A stretch of DNA of 59,054 nt from Sanguibacter inulinus. Lineage in GTDB: Bacteria > Actinomycetota > Actinomycetes > Actinomycetales > Cellulomonadaceae. The position numbers were made by a program, and so were the translations under genes. Positions 15,882 to 25,810 of this stretch are shown one piece after another. Each line of letters begins with the position of its first letter. Positions within the stretch are counted from its first letter, which is position 1. The stretch lies in contig NZ_JACBYE010000026.1 of assembly GCF_013415325.1 (NCBI RefSeq), positions 1 to 59,054 of the forward strand, written 5' to 3'. The notes beneath the pieces are model-generated. The model was not told the origin of the DNA. It did no database searches and was given only the letters and a program-made list of their open reading frames with translations.

Positions 15882-16322
15882 ATGCCTACTCGCACCGCAC
15901 GCACAGCATGGAACGGCACGCTCGAGGAGGGCGCTGGCCAGGTCGAGCTCAGCAGCTCGAAGGCAGGGACCTTCGACGTGTCGTTCCCCAAGCGCGCAGC
16001 TGACGAGGCGGGTGGCACGACCAGCCCCGAAGAGCTCATCGCCGCGGCGCACTCCTCCTGCTACGCGATGCAGCTCTCCGCGCTCATCGGCGAGGCCGGC
16101 GGCACGCCGGACTCCCTCGACGTGAGCGCCGACGTCTCGCTCGCCCCCGACCCCGCCGGCGGCTTCCAGATCACGAAGATCGTGCTCACGGTCCGCGGCG
16201 AGGTCTCCGGGATCGACGAGGCGACCTTCCTCAAGGCGACCGAGGACGCGAAGGCCACCTGCCCGGTGTCTAAGGCCCTCACCGGCACGACGATCACCCT
16301 GGACGCCTCGCTCGAGAAGTAG
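15882..16322 (+). CDS. osmC: OsmC-family peroxiredoxin
   Basis: A 146-residue cytoplasmic thiol peroxidase that reduces organic hydroperoxides. The two catalytic cysteines are in HSSCYAMQLS and in ATCPVSKAL, at the normal spacing for OsmC/Ohr. The sequence AAHSSCYAM favours the OsmC over the Ohr branch. The ATG at 15882 follows AAAGAGG; the open frame starts further upstream but crosses the operator. It stands alone and is closed by a strong hairpin. Confidence 0.92.
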   Translation: MPTRTARTAWNGTLEEGAGQVELSSSKAGTFDVSFPKRAADEAGGTTSPEELIAAAHSSCYAMQLSALIGEAGGTPDSLDVSADVSLAPDPAGGFQITKIVLTVRGEVSGIDEATFLKATEDAKATCPVSKALTGTTITLDASLEK

Positions 16323-16349
16323 CAGGGCAGCAGGAGAAGACCATGACGC

Positions 16350-16383
16350 GCAGGACCGCCGGGCACGAGCCCGGCGGTCCTGC
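16350..16383. terminator. Perfect 15-bp hairpin between osmC and the TetR gene
   Basis: Bases 16350-16364 pair with 16369-16383 around ACGA. The genes on both sides converge here. Confidence 0.82.
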
Positions 16384-16387
16384 TGCG

Positions 16388-17038
16388 TCACCGGGGGAGG
16401 GGCCCCGTGAGGTCTCCCAGGACGGCCGAGAGCGTCCGGACGAGGAGGTCGCGCAGCTCGTGCTGGGTCAGCGGGCTGCCGGCCAGCCAGGCGGCTGTCG
16501 TGTTCTCGGCGAGGGCGACCCACCCTCGCGACAGGAGGGCGAGCGCGTCGGGGCCGAGCCGCTGGTCCCCTCCGGAGGCGTCCGGGGTGGGCGAGGTGCT
16601 CGACGCGTGCACCGCCGTCGACCGGCGTGCGAGTCGCTCGACGAGGAGCGAGCGGGCGTCGGCCAGGATCTCCTGGGTCTGGGGGTCGTCGTGGAGCGCA
16701 CCACGCCAGATGTCCGTCCACAGCTCGCGGCGGGCGGTGACCGTGGTGATGAAGGCGTCGAGCACGACCACGGGCCGCTCGGGGGAGACGGGCCCCTCGG
16801 TCGCGGCGAGTGCGGCGAGCAGGTCGTCGACAGCCGCGGAGACGACCGCGCGCTGCAGCCCGACCACCGAGCCGAAGTAGTGGAACACCAGCGCCTTGGA
16901 CGCCCCGGCGGCCGTCGCGACGGCCTGGGTGCTGAGGCTGCCGATCCCGTCGGCGGCGGCGAGCCGCTCGGCGACGACGAGCAGCTCGCGTCGGCGGTCG
17001 GCAGGCTCGAGTCGGGTCCGGGGTGTGTCGCGGCTCAT
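16388..17038 (-). CDS. TetR-family transcriptional regulator
   Basis: A 216-residue repressor. The N-terminal helix-turn-helix covers residues 18-62 (LSTQAVATAAGASKALVFHYF). The C-terminal ligand domain is helical with a polar Ser/Thr/Pro loop around residues 145-160. It is divergent from the pseudo-ABC/YhgE operon, and the 82-bp gap holds two matching operator-like repeats, one over the -35 box. It therefore probably represses both itself and that operon. The ligand is unknown. Confidence 0.88.
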   Translation of the reverse strand: MSRDTPRTRLEPADRRRELLVVAERLAAADGIGSLSTQAVATAAGASKALVFHYFGSVVGLQRAVVSAAVDDLLAALAATEGPVSPERPVVVLDAFITTVTARRELWTDIWRGALHDDPQTQEILADARSLLVERLARRSTAVHASSTSPTPDASGGDQRLGPDALALLSRGWVALAENTTAAWLAGSPLTQHELRDLLVRTLSAVLGDLTGPLPR

Positions 17039-17057
17039 GGCTCTTGTCTACCAACAG

Positions 17058-17110
17058 TGTTGACCTCAGGTCAACAGCGTCGTAGATTCTTTGTTGACCA
17101 CTAGTCAGTA
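17058..17110 (+). promoter_or_regulatory. Promoter and two TetR operators
   Basis: A perfect operator TGTTGACC-TCA-GGTCAACA lies at 17058-17076. A second site with the identical left arm and a partial right arm lies at 17092-17110. The promoter reads TTGACC (17060-17065), 17 bp, TAGATT (17083-17088), so the first operator covers the -35 and the second the transcription start. Confidence 0.68.
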
Positions 17111-17120
17111 CGAGGGGCAC

Positions 17121-17795
17121 ATGACGACTCACGACCACCCAGAAGCCATCTCGCTGCGCGCCGTGCGCGTCGAGGGACGGCGCGACACCATGCTCGACCC
17201 GGTCACCCTCCGGCTCGAGCGGGGCTCGCGCCTGCTCGTCGTCGCCGAGCCCGGCCACGGGCACACGGCCCTCGCGCTCGTCGCGACGGGCCGCATGGTG
17301 CCCGACGAGGGAGACGTGCTCCTCGACGGGCGACCCGACGCCGAGACCCTGCGCAAGGTCTCAGCCGTGGTCGACGCCCCCACCATCACCGAGCCTGACG
17401 ACGCCCTGACCGTGGCCGGGACCGTCGCCGAGGGGCTCGCCCTCGCTGGTCGACCGTCCAGCCGTCGGGCCGTCAACCACTGGCTCACCGAGCACGACCT
17501 CGCCGAGCGCCGCTCGCTGCGGGTCGACCAGCTCGACCCCGTCACCCGCGTCCAGACGCTGCTGGCGCTGGGCGCCGCAGACCCGGCCGTGCGGTATCTC
17601 GTCCTCACCCTCCCCGACCGCCACGGCGGCAACCCCAAGGACTGGTGGCGGATGGCCGGCGGGTACGCCGAGTCCGGTTACGGCGTCATGGTCCAGTGCA
17701 CCCCCGCCTCGGCCCACGTCCTCGAGGCCGGACGGCACATCGAACGGCCCGTCGAGGGCACCGACAACCACGACGCGATGGAGGTCCTGCGATGA
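17121..17795 (+). CDS. ABC-ATPase-like protein with degenerate nucleotide-binding motifs
   Basis: A 224-residue protein laid out as an ABC ATP-binding subunit, but the key motifs are eroded. The P-loop position reads EPGHGHTAL, with His in place of the catalytic Lys. The signature region reads VDQLDPVTRVQ instead of LSGGQ, and the Walker-B region reads YLVLTLPD without the Asp-Glu pair. It is probably a pseudo-ATPase that serves the YhgE partner structurally. It overlaps the next gene (ATGA) and is controlled by the TetR operators. Related small ABC-like proteins are often found before YhgE genes in Actinobacteria. Confidence 0.78.
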   Translation: MTTHDHPEAISLRAVRVEGRRDTMLDPVTLRLERGSRLLVVAEPGHGHTALALVATGRMVPDEGDVLLDGRPDAETLRKVSAVVDAPTITEPDDALTVAGTVAEGLALAGRPSSRRAVNHWLTEHDLAERRSLRVDQLDPVTRVQTLLALGAADPAVRYLVLTLPDRHGGNPKDWWRMAGGYAESGYGVMVQCTPASAHVLEAGRHIERPVEGTDNHDAMEVLR

Positions 17796-19879
17796 AGGCC
17801 GTCCGGATCAGCCTCTCCGAGCTCCGCCGCATCAGCGCGGGCACGCTCCCCAAGCTCGCGATCGCCGCCTTCGCGATCATCCCCACCCTGTACGCAGGGC
17901 TCTACCTCTTCGTGAACTCCGACCCCTACTCGCGTCTGGACCAGGTACCGGCGGCCCTCGTCGTCGAGGACACCGGAGAGTTCGGCCAGAAGGTCGCGGA
18001 CAACCTCCTCGACGACGGCGGCTTCGGCTGGGTCGAGACCTCACGGGCCGAGGCGCAGGTCGGGGTCCGCTCCGGCGAGTACGACGCCGCGCTCGTGATC
18101 GGCCCGACCTTCAGCGACGACCTCGCGTCCTCGGGAGAGTTCGCGCCCCAGCAGGCGAGCATCACGCTCGTCACCAACGACGCCAACAACTACCTGGCGC
18201 GCACGATCGCGGACCAGATCGTCGGGAAGGTGCGCGACTCGATCGCCTCCGAGGTCGGCACCGAGGCGGCCGCCCAGTTCCTTGCGGGCTTCTCCGACAT
18301 CCGGACGAGCCTGGAAGACGCCGTGAGCGGCGCGACCGAGCTCACCGACGGGACGGCGCAGCTCGTCACAGGCTCGGACCAGCTCGTCACGGGCTCGGCA
18401 GACCTCGCGACGGGGGCGTCGACGGCAGCCACGGGTGCCTCCGACCTCGCGACGGGAGCGAGCACCCTCAAGACCGGCGCCGCCACCCTCGCGACAGGCG
18501 CGAGCACGCTCAAGACCGGGATCGACGACCTCGACACGGGCCTGGGGACCCTCAAGACCGCCACGACAGACCTGCCCACCCAGGCCCAGGCTCTCGCCGA
18601 CGGCGCGAAGAAGGTCGCCGACGGCAACGCGACGATCGCCGGCTACGGCGACGCTGCAGCCACGGGGGCGCAGACGCTCGTCGACGACCTCGACACCATC
18701 CGGACCGGGATCGCCGACGACCTGCGCGCGCAGGGCCTCACCGAGGAGGAGATCACCACGGTCCTCACGGCCCTCGACACAGCGCGCCAGCCGATCACCG
18801 ACGCGTCCACGGCGCTCGGTGAGGTCTCGACCTCCCTCGACACGCTGTCCTCAGGTGCCACGCAGGTGAGCGACGGGGCTGCAGCGCTCGCGCTCTCCGC
18901 ACCGACCCTCGCCCAGGGGATCGCCGACGCCGCGACGGGGGCCGACAGCCTCGCGACAGGTGCGTCGACCCTCTCAACAGGTGCCTCTGACCTCTCGACG
19001 GGCGCCTCGGAGCTGTCGACAGGGGCCGACTCGCTCAAGACCGGGACCGCGACGCTCTCCGAGGGCGCCAGCACCCTCGCGACGGGCGTCTCGACCCTCC
19101 ACGACGGGATCGTCGCGGCCGACACCGGAGCTGTCCAGCTGCGCGACGGCCTCACCTCCGGCATGGGAGAGGTGCCCGACGTCGACGCCCAGACGCAGGA
19201 CGACACCGCCCAGACCATCGGCAACCCCGTGGTCGTGCAGAACGAGTCGCTGACCAGCGCGGGCACCTACGGCGCCGGTCTCGCACCGTTCTTCCTCTCG
19301 CTCGCCTCGTGGATCGGCGCCTACGTGCTGTTCCTGCTGGTCAAGCCGCTGTCCAGGCGTGCGCTCGCAGCCGGGCGGTCCCTCTGGTCCTCGGTCGCCA
19401 CAGCCCTCGGCGGCTGGCTGACCCCGGCAGCCATCGGTGTCGCGCAGGCCGCGCTGATGTTCACGGTGACCAAGTTCGCCCTCGACATCCAGCCCGCCTA
19501 CCCGTGGTTCACGGCGCTGTTCCTCGTGCTCGTCTCGGCGACCTTCGTCGCGATCCTCCAGGCCCTCAACGCCTGGTTGGGTGCGGCCGGGCAGTTCCTC
19601 GGTCTGGTCCTCATGCTCACCCAGCTGGTGACCGCGGGCGGGACCTTCCCGTGGCAGACGATCCCGGAGCCGCTGCGCTCGCTGCACCAGTTCTTGCCGA
19701 TGAGCTACGGCGTGGACGGTCTGCGGCACCTGCTCTACGGAGGCTCCCTGACGAACGTCGGGACCGACGCGGCCGTGCTCGCGCTGTTCCTCGTGGGGTC
19801 GCTCGCGGTGACCACGCTCGCTGCTCGCAAGCAACGGCTGTGGACCGTGCGGACGCTCCAGCCCGAGCTGGTGCTCTAG
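17792..19879 (+). CDS. YhgE/Pip-family membrane protein
   Basis: A 695-residue protein with one N-terminal helix (about residues 14-36), a long extracytoplasmic segment and five C-terminal helices (from about residue 495) resembling an ABC-2-type membrane domain. The family includes the phage infection protein Pip and is related to the type VII secretion protein EsaA. The middle holds dozens of seven-residue repeats of the form L-A-T-G-A-S-T that form a rigid stalk. The start is the ATG overlapping the upstream stop. Together with the pseudo-ATPase it may make an export or envelope complex. Confidence 0.88.
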   Translation: MKAVRISLSELRRISAGTLPKLAIAAFAIIPTLYAGLYLFVNSDPYSRLDQVPAALVVEDTGEFGQKVADNLLDDGGFGWVETSRAEAQVGVRSGEYDAALVIGPTFSDDLASSGEFAPQQASITLVTNDANNYLARTIADQIVGKVRDSIASEVGTEAAAQFLAGFSDIRTSLEDAVSGATELTDGTAQLVTGSDQLVTGSADLATGASTAATGASDLATGASTLKTGAATLATGASTLKTGIDDLDTGLGTLKTATTDLPTQAQALADGAKKVADGNATIAGYGDAAATGAQTLVDDLDTIRTGIADDLRAQGLTEEEITTVLTALDTARQPITDASTALGEVSTSLDTLSSGATQVSDGAAALALSAPTLAQGIADAATGADSLATGASTLSTGASDLSTGASELSTGADSLKTGTATLSEGASTLATGVSTLHDGIVAADTGAVQLRDGLTSGMGEVPDVDAQTQDDTAQTIGNPVVVQNESLTSAGTYGAGLAPFFLSLASWIGAYVLFLLVKPLSRRALAAGRSLWSSVATALGGWLTPAAIGVAQAALMFTVTKFALDIQPAYPWFTALFLVLVSATFVAILQALNAWLGAAGQFLGLVLMLTQLVTAGGTFPWQTIPEPLRSLHQFLPMSYGVDGLRHLLYGGSLTNVGTDAAVLALFLVGSLAVTTLAARKQRLWTVRTLQPELVL
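18345..19110 (+). repeat. Heptad-coding 21-bp repeat tracts within the YhgE gene
   Basis: Two blocks (about 18345-18560 and 18840-19110) encode tandem seven-residue units such as LATGAST and LKTGAAT. The DNA repeats about every 21 bp without frameshift. The blocks are separated by the non-repetitive stretch with AQALADGAKKVADGN. Confidence 0.75.
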
Positions 19880-19907
19880 CAGCTGCGCCTGCTGCCGTCG
19901 TGCACCT

Positions 19908-19954
19908 GACGACAGGTGCGGTGCGCTCGTGGTGAGTGCACCGCACCTGTCGTC
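19908..19954. terminator. Perfect 17-bp hairpin between convergent genes
   Basis: Bases 19908-19924 pair with 19938-19954 around a 13-base loop, between the YhgE stop and the FtsX-permease stop. Confidence 0.82.
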
Positions 19955-19985
19955 CCGCGCTGCGTCGTCGAGAGCGTCCGTCCGG

Positions 19986-22571
19986 TCAGTCGACCGTGAC
20001 GGCCTCGAGCACCGGCAGCCGTGCCGCGCGGATCGCCGGCCACGCCGCCGCGAGCACACCGACGACGACCGAGATGCCCAGCATCACCGCGAGACCACCC
20101 CACGGGACGACGAGCTCGGTCAGCCCGGAGCTCTGGAACACCGTCGGCATCCCCGCGGCGAGCCCGACGCCCACGGCCAGCCCGAGGACTGTGCCGAAGA
20201 CCGCCGTGAGGACCGACTCGATGGTGATCGTCGCGGCGAGCTGCGCCCGGCCGAGGCCCACGGCCCGCATGAGGCCGATCTCGCGGGTCCTCTCGATGAC
20301 CGACAGGGCCAGGGTGTTGACGATGCCCAAGATCGCGATGACGATCGACAGCCCGAGCAGCGCGTAGAGGATCGTCAGCACCTGGTCCACCTGCGCCGCG
20401 AGGGACGACACGAACTCGTCGTTGTCCATGACCGAGACGATCATGTACGGCTTCGCGGCTGCGGTCACGGCTGCGTCGAGGTCGGCCTGGGAGACGCCGT
20501 CTGCTGCCTGCAGCAGGACCATCGTGGCCATGTCTGCAGGACTCGAGGCGAGCTGGTCGAAGATCGAGTCCGCGACCAGGAGCGGGGTGCCCAGGGCCGG
20601 GGAGTCGAAGACCGAACCGATGGTCACCTCGACCTCGCCGACCTGCGTCGACAGGGTGAGGCTGTCTCCGAGCGCCCAGCCGTTGGACGTCATGGCTGAC
20701 TTCAGCACGCTGACCTGACCGTCAGCAAGGGTGTCGAGATCACCCTCGACAGCCTCGGTCGCCCAGCTGCGGTCGAAGACGCCAGGGTCTGCGCCGAGGG
20801 CGTAGAGGCTGACGGGGTCACCCCCGGAGGCGTCCGTGACGAAGTACTGGTCGAGCAGCATCGCGTCTGCGGCACCGACCTCGGGCAGCGCGTCGATGTC
20901 GGAGACGACCCCGGCGGGCAGGGTGCCCGTCGCCGACTGGACGATGAGGTCGGCACGCGACTCGTTCTCCACGATGCTGCTGACCGACGACTGCGCTGAC
21001 GCGGCGAGGACCGAGGCGGCCCCGACGAGCGACATGCCGATCATCAGTGCGCTGGCCGTGCTCGCCGTCCGGCGAGGGTTGCGGGTCACGTTGCCGGACG
21101 CGAGCTTCCCGAGAGGCTTGACGAGCCAGACGAAGGGCAGCGCCATGACGCGCAGGACGGGCTTCGCGATGGCCGGCGCGAGCAGCAGCACGCCCACGAC
21201 GACGGCGGCTGCGCCGATGCCGAGGATGCTCCCGGTGCTCGCCGTGTCGTCCCGGGCGGCGGTGACGACAGCCGCGATGACGGCGCTCGCCCCTGCGCCG
21301 GCGACGACCAGCCCGGCGATGGTGCGGACCCGCAGCGAGGCGCTCTGGGCCGGGGAGTCGTCCCGCATCGCCTCGACAGGCGCGACGAGCGCCGCACGCC
21401 GGGCGGGCACAGCCGCCGAGAGGATGCTCACGACGATCCCGAGCACGAGCGAGATGACGACCATCGAGGTCGAGACCGGCACGCTGCCCGCGAGCTCCAT
21501 GCCCATCGAGGCGAAGAGCGCCTTGAGCGCGAGGACCAGCCCGAGACCACCGGCGACCCCGAGGGCGCCGCCGATCGCCCCGACGACAGCCGCCTGGACG
21601 AGGATCGACACGAAGACCTGGAGCGGTGACGCCCCGACAGCCCGCAGCAGCGCGAACTCCCGCTGACGCTGACGGACCGTCATCGCGAAGGTGTTGGAGA
21701 TGATGAACCCGCCGACGAACAGCGAGATCCCTGCGAAGACCAGCAAGAAGGTCTCCACGAAGCCGAGCATGGTCGAGATCTCGTCGCGGGCCTCCTCGCG
21801 GGCCGTCTCGCCGGTGACGACCTCGACGGGCGCCGCGTCGGTGGCACCGGCCGCCGGCTGGACTGCCGCGTCGACGCGCTCCGCGAGTGCCGTGTCGTCG
21901 ACGCTGCCGTCGCCGAGGACCGAGATGGTCGAGACCATGCCGTCGGGCGAGAAGGCCGCGGCAGCCGTGGCCTCGTCGAAGAACACGATGGTCGCACCGG
22001 CCATCGAGGTACCCATGTCGACGATGCCCGTGAGCGTCGCCTCCGTGAGCTGCCCGCCGACGACGAGGGTCGTGGTGTCACCGACTGCCAGGCCCGTCGT
22101 CTCGAGCGCACCGGCCTCGAGCATGAACTCCCCAGGCCCGCTGGGGGCGGTTCCCTCGGAGATCGGCGTCGCCGGGTCGTCGGCGTACCAGGCGAGCCCG
22201 AAGGTGGGTGCGCCCGTCGTCGGCGGCACCGTGCCGTCGGCCCCGACGAGCACGAGCGGACCGGTCAGGTCGGCGAAGGCGTGGGCGACGCCGTCGACCT
22301 CCGCCACGGTGGTCACGAGGTCGGCAGGGATCGTGTTGCGGACGGCCCCGGCGCTCGCGTTCTCCTGGACGAGGGTCGAGACGTCGTCGGCCCCGCGCAG
22401 GTAGACGTCGGAGGAGGTGCCGGCGTCGACGATCCCGTCGAAGGTGTCGGACAGCATCTCGCGCAGCGAGAAGGTGCCTGCCACGAAGGAGACGCCGAGG
22501 ACGACGGCGAGGATGGACAGCCCGAGGCGGACGAGGTGCGCCTGGACGTTGCGCAGTGCGACGCGGAGCAT
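19986..22571 (-). CDS. FtsX-domain ABC transporter permease
   Basis: An 861-residue permease of the MacB/LolE superfamily. It begins with a membrane helix and a MacB_PCD-like periplasm-facing domain, then a first FtsX domain (three helices, about residues 265-400), two linker helices, a second extracytoplasmic domain and a second FtsX domain (about 740-850). This duplicated layout is typical of Gram-positive exporters of peptides, lipids or antibiotics. Its ATG overlaps the stop of the ATPase gene by ATGA, so the two are made together. Confidence 0.9.
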   Translation of the reverse strand: MLRVALRNVQAHLVRLGLSILAVVLGVSFVAGTFSLREMLSDTFDGIVDAGTSSDVYLRGADDVSTLVQENASAGAVRNTIPADLVTTVAEVDGVAHAFADLTGPLVLVGADGTVPPTTGAPTFGLAWYADDPATPISEGTAPSGPGEFMLEAGALETTGLAVGDTTTLVVGGQLTEATLTGIVDMGTSMAGATIVFFDEATAAAAFSPDGMVSTISVLGDGSVDDTALAERVDAAVQPAAGATDAAPVEVVTGETAREEARDEISTMLGFVETFLLVFAGISLFVGGFIISNTFAMTVRQRQREFALLRAVGASPLQVFVSILVQAAVVGAIGGALGVAGGLGLVLALKALFASMGMELAGSVPVSTSMVVISLVLGIVVSILSAAVPARRAALVAPVEAMRDDSPAQSASLRVRTIAGLVVAGAGASAVIAAVVTAARDDTASTGSILGIGAAAVVVGVLLLAPAIAKPVLRVMALPFVWLVKPLGKLASGNVTRNPRRTASTASALMIGMSLVGAASVLAASAQSSVSSIVENESRADLIVQSATGTLPAGVVSDIDALPEVGAADAMLLDQYFVTDASGGDPVSLYALGADPGVFDRSWATEAVEGDLDTLADGQVSVLKSAMTSNGWALGDSLTLSTQVGEVEVTIGSVFDSPALGTPLLVADSIFDQLASSPADMATMVLLQAADGVSQADLDAAVTAAAKPYMIVSVMDNDEFVSSLAAQVDQVLTILYALLGLSIVIAILGIVNTLALSVIERTREIGLMRAVGLGRAQLAATITIESVLTAVFGTVLGLAVGVGLAAGMPTVFQSSGLTELVVPWGGLAVMLGISVVVGVLAAAWPAIRAARLPVLEAVTVD

Positions 22572-23365
22572 CAGCCCGTCACCTTCTGGCGCGTGAGGGA
22601 GGCGAGGACGTCGAGGACGGTCTCGGGGGTCGGCTCGGAGAGCTCGGCGACGATCTGCCCGTCCGCGAGGAACAGCACCCTGTGCGCGTTGCTGGCCGCG
22701 ACGGGGTCGTGCGTGACCATGACGACAGACTGGCCCAGGGTGTCGACGGAGGTCCGCAAGAACGACAGCACCTCACGCGAGGACGTCGAGTCGAGGTTGC
22801 CTGTCGGCTCGTCGGCGAAGACGACCGACGGCTTGGACACGAGGGCCCGGGCGCAGGCGACACGCTGCTGCTGCCCGCCGGAGAGCTCGGCCGGGCGGTG
22901 CTTGAGCCTGTCGCCGAGACCCACGGCCTCGACCACCTCCGCGAGGTACGCGCGGTCGACAGGCACCCGGGCGATGTCGAGGGGGAGCGTGATGTTCTCC
23001 TCGGCGGTGAGCGTGGGCACGAGGTTGAAGGACTGGAAGATGAACCCGAGATGGGTCCGGCGCAGACGTGTGAGCTGACGCTGGTTCATCGACGACACCG
23101 TGAGGTCGTCGACGACCACGGTCCCCGACGTCGGGGTGTCCAGGCCCGCCATGCAGTGCATGAGCGTCGACTTGCCCGACCCGGACGGGCCCATGATCGC
23201 GGTGAACTGCCCGCGGGCGAAGTCGACATCGACCCCGGCGAGAGCCCTGACGACGGTCGAGCCCTTGCCGTAGGTCTTGGTGAGACCACGGGCCGTCGCG
23301 ATGGCCGCTGAGCGGCTGCCGGGTCCCGGGGACGTGGGGGTTGTGCTGGCGGGGGAGGGCGACAT
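22571..23365 (-). CDS. ABC transporter ATP-binding protein (MacB/LolD type)
   Basis: A 264-residue ATPase with all motifs intact: Walker [11 protein letters not shown]-loop FIFQSFNL, signature LSGGQQQR, Walker B VVFADEP followed by TGNLD, and switch His in MVTHD. It powers the FtsX permease encoded directly after it. I use the ATG at 23365 (MSPSPAST); the open frame has 20 more codons upstream without a better ribosome site. The 185 bp between this start and the next gene upstream show no other gene. Confidence 0.94.
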   Translation of the reverse strand: MSPSPASTTPTSPGPGSRSAAIATARGLTKTYGKGSTVVRALAGVDVDFARGQFTAIMGPSGSGKSTLMHCMAGLDTPTSGTVVVDDLTVSSMNQRQLTRLRRTHLGFIFQSFNLVPTLTAEENITLPLDIARVPVDRAYLAEVVEAVGLGDRLKHRPAELSGGQQQRVACARALVSKPSVVFADEPTGNLDSTSSREVLSFLRTSVDTLGQSVVMVTHDPVAASNAHRVLFLADGQIVAELSEPTPETVLDVLASLTRQKVTG

Positions 23366-23550
23366 GACCGTGCTCTTCTCTGCTGGGTCGGGTGGCACGC
23401 GGGGTGCGCCCGCGTCTGAGACCATCCTGGCGGTGGCCGACCGCTGCGGGAATAGGGGAGGTCCCCCACCCGACCCTGAGACCTGCCTGAGAGTCCTGTG
23501 GCTCGGACCCCGGGCCGCAGAGGTCTTCTCCTCGCTCCGCTGACCTGCGG

Positions 23551-25131
23551 CTATACGTCGAGGTCGCTGCTGAAGCGGCGCTTGGCCCCGGGCCCGAGGT
23601 CACGCGGGTCCGAGACCGTCGTGGTGAGGACAGGACGTCCCAGCAGCGCGGTCAGGGCTGTGTCGAGCGTGCTGAGCCCGGGCTGTGCGGGCACCGTCGC
23701 CACGGTGGGAGGCGTGGCCCGGGTCGGCAGCGCGGCGAGGTGGATCGTGCCGTCCGCTGCCTGGTGCAGGTGCCAGGCGGCGAGCCCGTAGGCCTGCAGC
23801 AGCTGGGTGGTGTCGACCGACGGGACCCAGCGGCCGTCGGCCGTCTGGAAGCGGACGGCCGCCCGACCCTCGAGCCCGACGAGGACCGTCGCCCAGGTCC
23901 CCTCGGCATCGCGCTCGCGGACGAGGGCAGCGGTGTCCCCGGTGCGGTACCGCAGCAGCGGGAGGTACGGGTTGTCGTCGACCGTGACGACCACGTCGCC
24001 CCGCTCGCCATCGGGGACCGGCGTCCCGTGCTCGTCGAGGATCTCCACGTGGACGCGGCGCGGCAGGACAGTGTGGCGCGTCTGGCCGTCCGTCGTCCGG
24101 TCCCCGGTGAGGTCTGCGGCGACGAGCCCGGCCTCGCGGGTGCCGTAGACGTCGACGACGGGCACTCCCCACCGCTGCTCGAGCCGTCGCCGTGCCCCCG
24201 GTGCCAGGTGGGCGGCGCCGGAGAAGACGACGAGAGGGTGCAGCTCGATGTCGAGGTCGGCGAGGGCGAGGAGCGACAAGGGGTTGCCGCTGAGCACCTG
24301 GGCGTCGGCGTCGGCGAGGAAGGCCTCGCGGTCACCGGGTGCGCGCCAGCCGTCAGGGTGCACGTTGACGCGGGCCATCGGCGCGCCACCCTTGGCCGTC
24401 AGGGCAGAGGCGTAGGTGAAGGCCGTGCGCTGGTCGACGACGTTGAGCAGGCACGTGCGTCCAGGCTCGGCCTCCCAGGTCACTCCCGCCCGGGCGGCGA
24501 GGTCGGTGAGGTAGACGACCTCGGCGGCGGTCGAGAGCGGGTGCAGCGGCACGACGAGCGCGGCCCCGGTGCTGCCCGAGCTCGACCCCTCGAGCACCCT
24601 GTCGAGGGGGACGTCGACGGGGACGAAGTCCGCGACCCCGCGCCCCAGGTCGTCGCGGGAGACGGGTGCTACGTCGTCCAGGCTGCGGGGTGCTCGGCCC
24701 TCACGGCGGGCGAGCGACCTGTAGTGCGGGACTGTCGTCGAGACCCGCTGCACCAGCTCGTCGACCCACCCGGGGCGCGCCCACACCTCACCCCTGGGCT
24801 CCCAGGACCTCTGTGCTGCGTCGGCGGCGCGCTCTCGCAGCACCGGGAGGTCGTCGGGCATCACCCTGTCGCCGCAGACGTGCACCCACGCGGGGGCGTG
24901 CGGGTGGTCCCGCAGGGCCTGCATCCCCGCGAAGCCCTCGGCCGAGAGCGACGGCCACCGTTCCGTGTCGGTGAGCGCGACGGCCGAGAAGGCCTCGTAC
25001 TCGGCGAGCGCGGGGTCGGGGACACCGCGGGGGAGGGCCTTCAGGTCGGGCCCGGCTGGGGAGGTGCGCTGGGGAGGGGCCGCTGACGGTCCGTTGGCGT
25101 GCGCGCCGGTGATGTCCTGGTCCTCAGACAT
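23551..25131 (-). CDS. Adenylate-forming enzyme (phenylacetate-CoA-ligase-like)
   Basis: A 526-residue member of the ANL/AMP-binding superfamily, closest in layout to PaaK-like ligases. The phosphate loop SSSGSTGA is at residues 183-190, the adenine motif YGTREAG near 318 and the ribose-binding YRTGD near 385; a short C-terminal cap follows. Such enzymes activate a carboxylate as an acyl-AMP, usually for transfer to CoA or another acceptor. It is the last of five overlapping genes with a MoxR ATPase and a zincin-VWA protein, an unusual setting, so a role in tagging or modifying a target is possible. Its start overlaps the previous gene by eight bases. Confidence 0.8.
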   Translation of the reverse strand: MSEDQDITGAHANGPSAAPPQRTSPAGPDLKALPRGVPDPALAEYEAFSAVALTDTERWPSLSAEGFAGMQALRDHPHAPAWVHVCGDRVMPDDLPVLRERAADAAQRSWEPRGEVWARPGWVDELVQRVSTTVPHYRSLARREGRAPRSLDDVAPVSRDDLGRGVADFVPVDVPLDRVLEGSSSGSTGAALVVPLHPLSTAAEVVYLTDLAARAGVTWEAEPGRTCLLNVVDQRTAFTYASALTAKGGAPMARVNVHPDGWRAPGDREAFLADADAQVLSGNPLSLLALADLDIELHPLVVFSGAAHLAPGARRRLEQRWGVPVVDVYGTREAGLVAADLTGDRTTDGQTRHTVLPRRVHVEILDEHGTPVPDGERGDVVVTVDDNPYLPLLRYRTGDTAALVRERDAEGTWATVLVGLEGRAAVRFQTADGRWVPSVDTTQLLQAYGLAAWHLHQAADGTIHLAALPTRATPPTVATVPAQPGLSTLDTALTALLGRPVLTTTVSDPRDLGPGAKRRFSSDLDV

Positions 25132-25810
25132 GGCTCACCTGCGCCGCGGCCTCGCGGGCGCGCTTCTCGGCGAGCGCCCTGTTGAGCTCTTCGGTGCGGC
25201 GGGCCTCTTCGGCGAGCTGGGCGAGGACGAGGCTCTGGATCGCTGTGCTGACGGTCTGCCACCGGGCCTCGGCGTCGACGGCGGTCTCGTCGCCGGGGTG
25301 CAGGCCGCAGGCACGCAGCACGGCGCGCGCGGCCTCTTCGCGGGTGGCCGTCGTGCTCGGCCACGTGGAGGGCTCGAGGACCGGGGCGAGGACCGTCGAC
25401 AGGCGCGAGATCGCCGTGAGGGCCCAGTCGGTCGTGGCCTCTGGTCCCGTGAGCACGTCTGCGAGGACCGGGGTGCGCCGCAGAGCGGGGTCGGCCAGCA
25501 CCCAGGAGGTGATCAGCGCGGCGCGTGCGCGCTGGTCGCCGAAGCCGCCCGGGGCCGAGAAGAAGGTCCGCAACCAGGCGATCTGCTGCTGGGTCCGCAC
25601 ACCCCCCGGGGCGAGGTCGGCGAGGGTGTCGGAGACGACCGCGGCGGCGTCGACGTGCGCGCGGCCGGGTCGTGGGCTGCCGTCGCCGAGGGCACCGACG
25701 GCTGGCAGCCTGTCGGCGGGGCTCTGGGCGATCCGCTGCATCACGGTCGCGAGCGTCGGGCCGGGGCGCAGCGGCTGCGCGGGGTCGACGAGCCCGTCTC
25801 GTACGGTCAT
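25124..25810 (-). CDS. Unknown protein of the MoxR/zincin-VWA operon (228 residues)
   Basis: I do not recognise a family. It is an all-helical, soluble-looking protein without signal peptide or Cys clusters. The middle contains Trp-rich helices (TRTQQQIAWLRTFF-like, SRLSTVLAPVLEPSTWP) and the C terminus is a charged coiled coil (RTEELNRALAEKRAREAA). The ATG overlaps the VWA gene stop as ATGA, and its own end overlaps the ligase gene. Translational coupling suggests a complex with its neighbours. Confidence 0.7.
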   Translation of the reverse strand: MTVRDGLVDPAQPLRPGPTLATVMQRIAQSPADRLPAVGALGDGSPRPGRAHVDAAAVVSDTLADLAPGGVRTQQQIAWLRTFFSAPGGFGDQRARAALITSWVLADPALRRTPVLADVLTGPEATTDWALTAISRLSTVLAPVLEPSTWPSTTATREEAARAVLRACGLHPGDETAVDAEARWQTVSTAIQSLVLAQLAEEARRTEELNRALAEKRAREAAAQVSHV

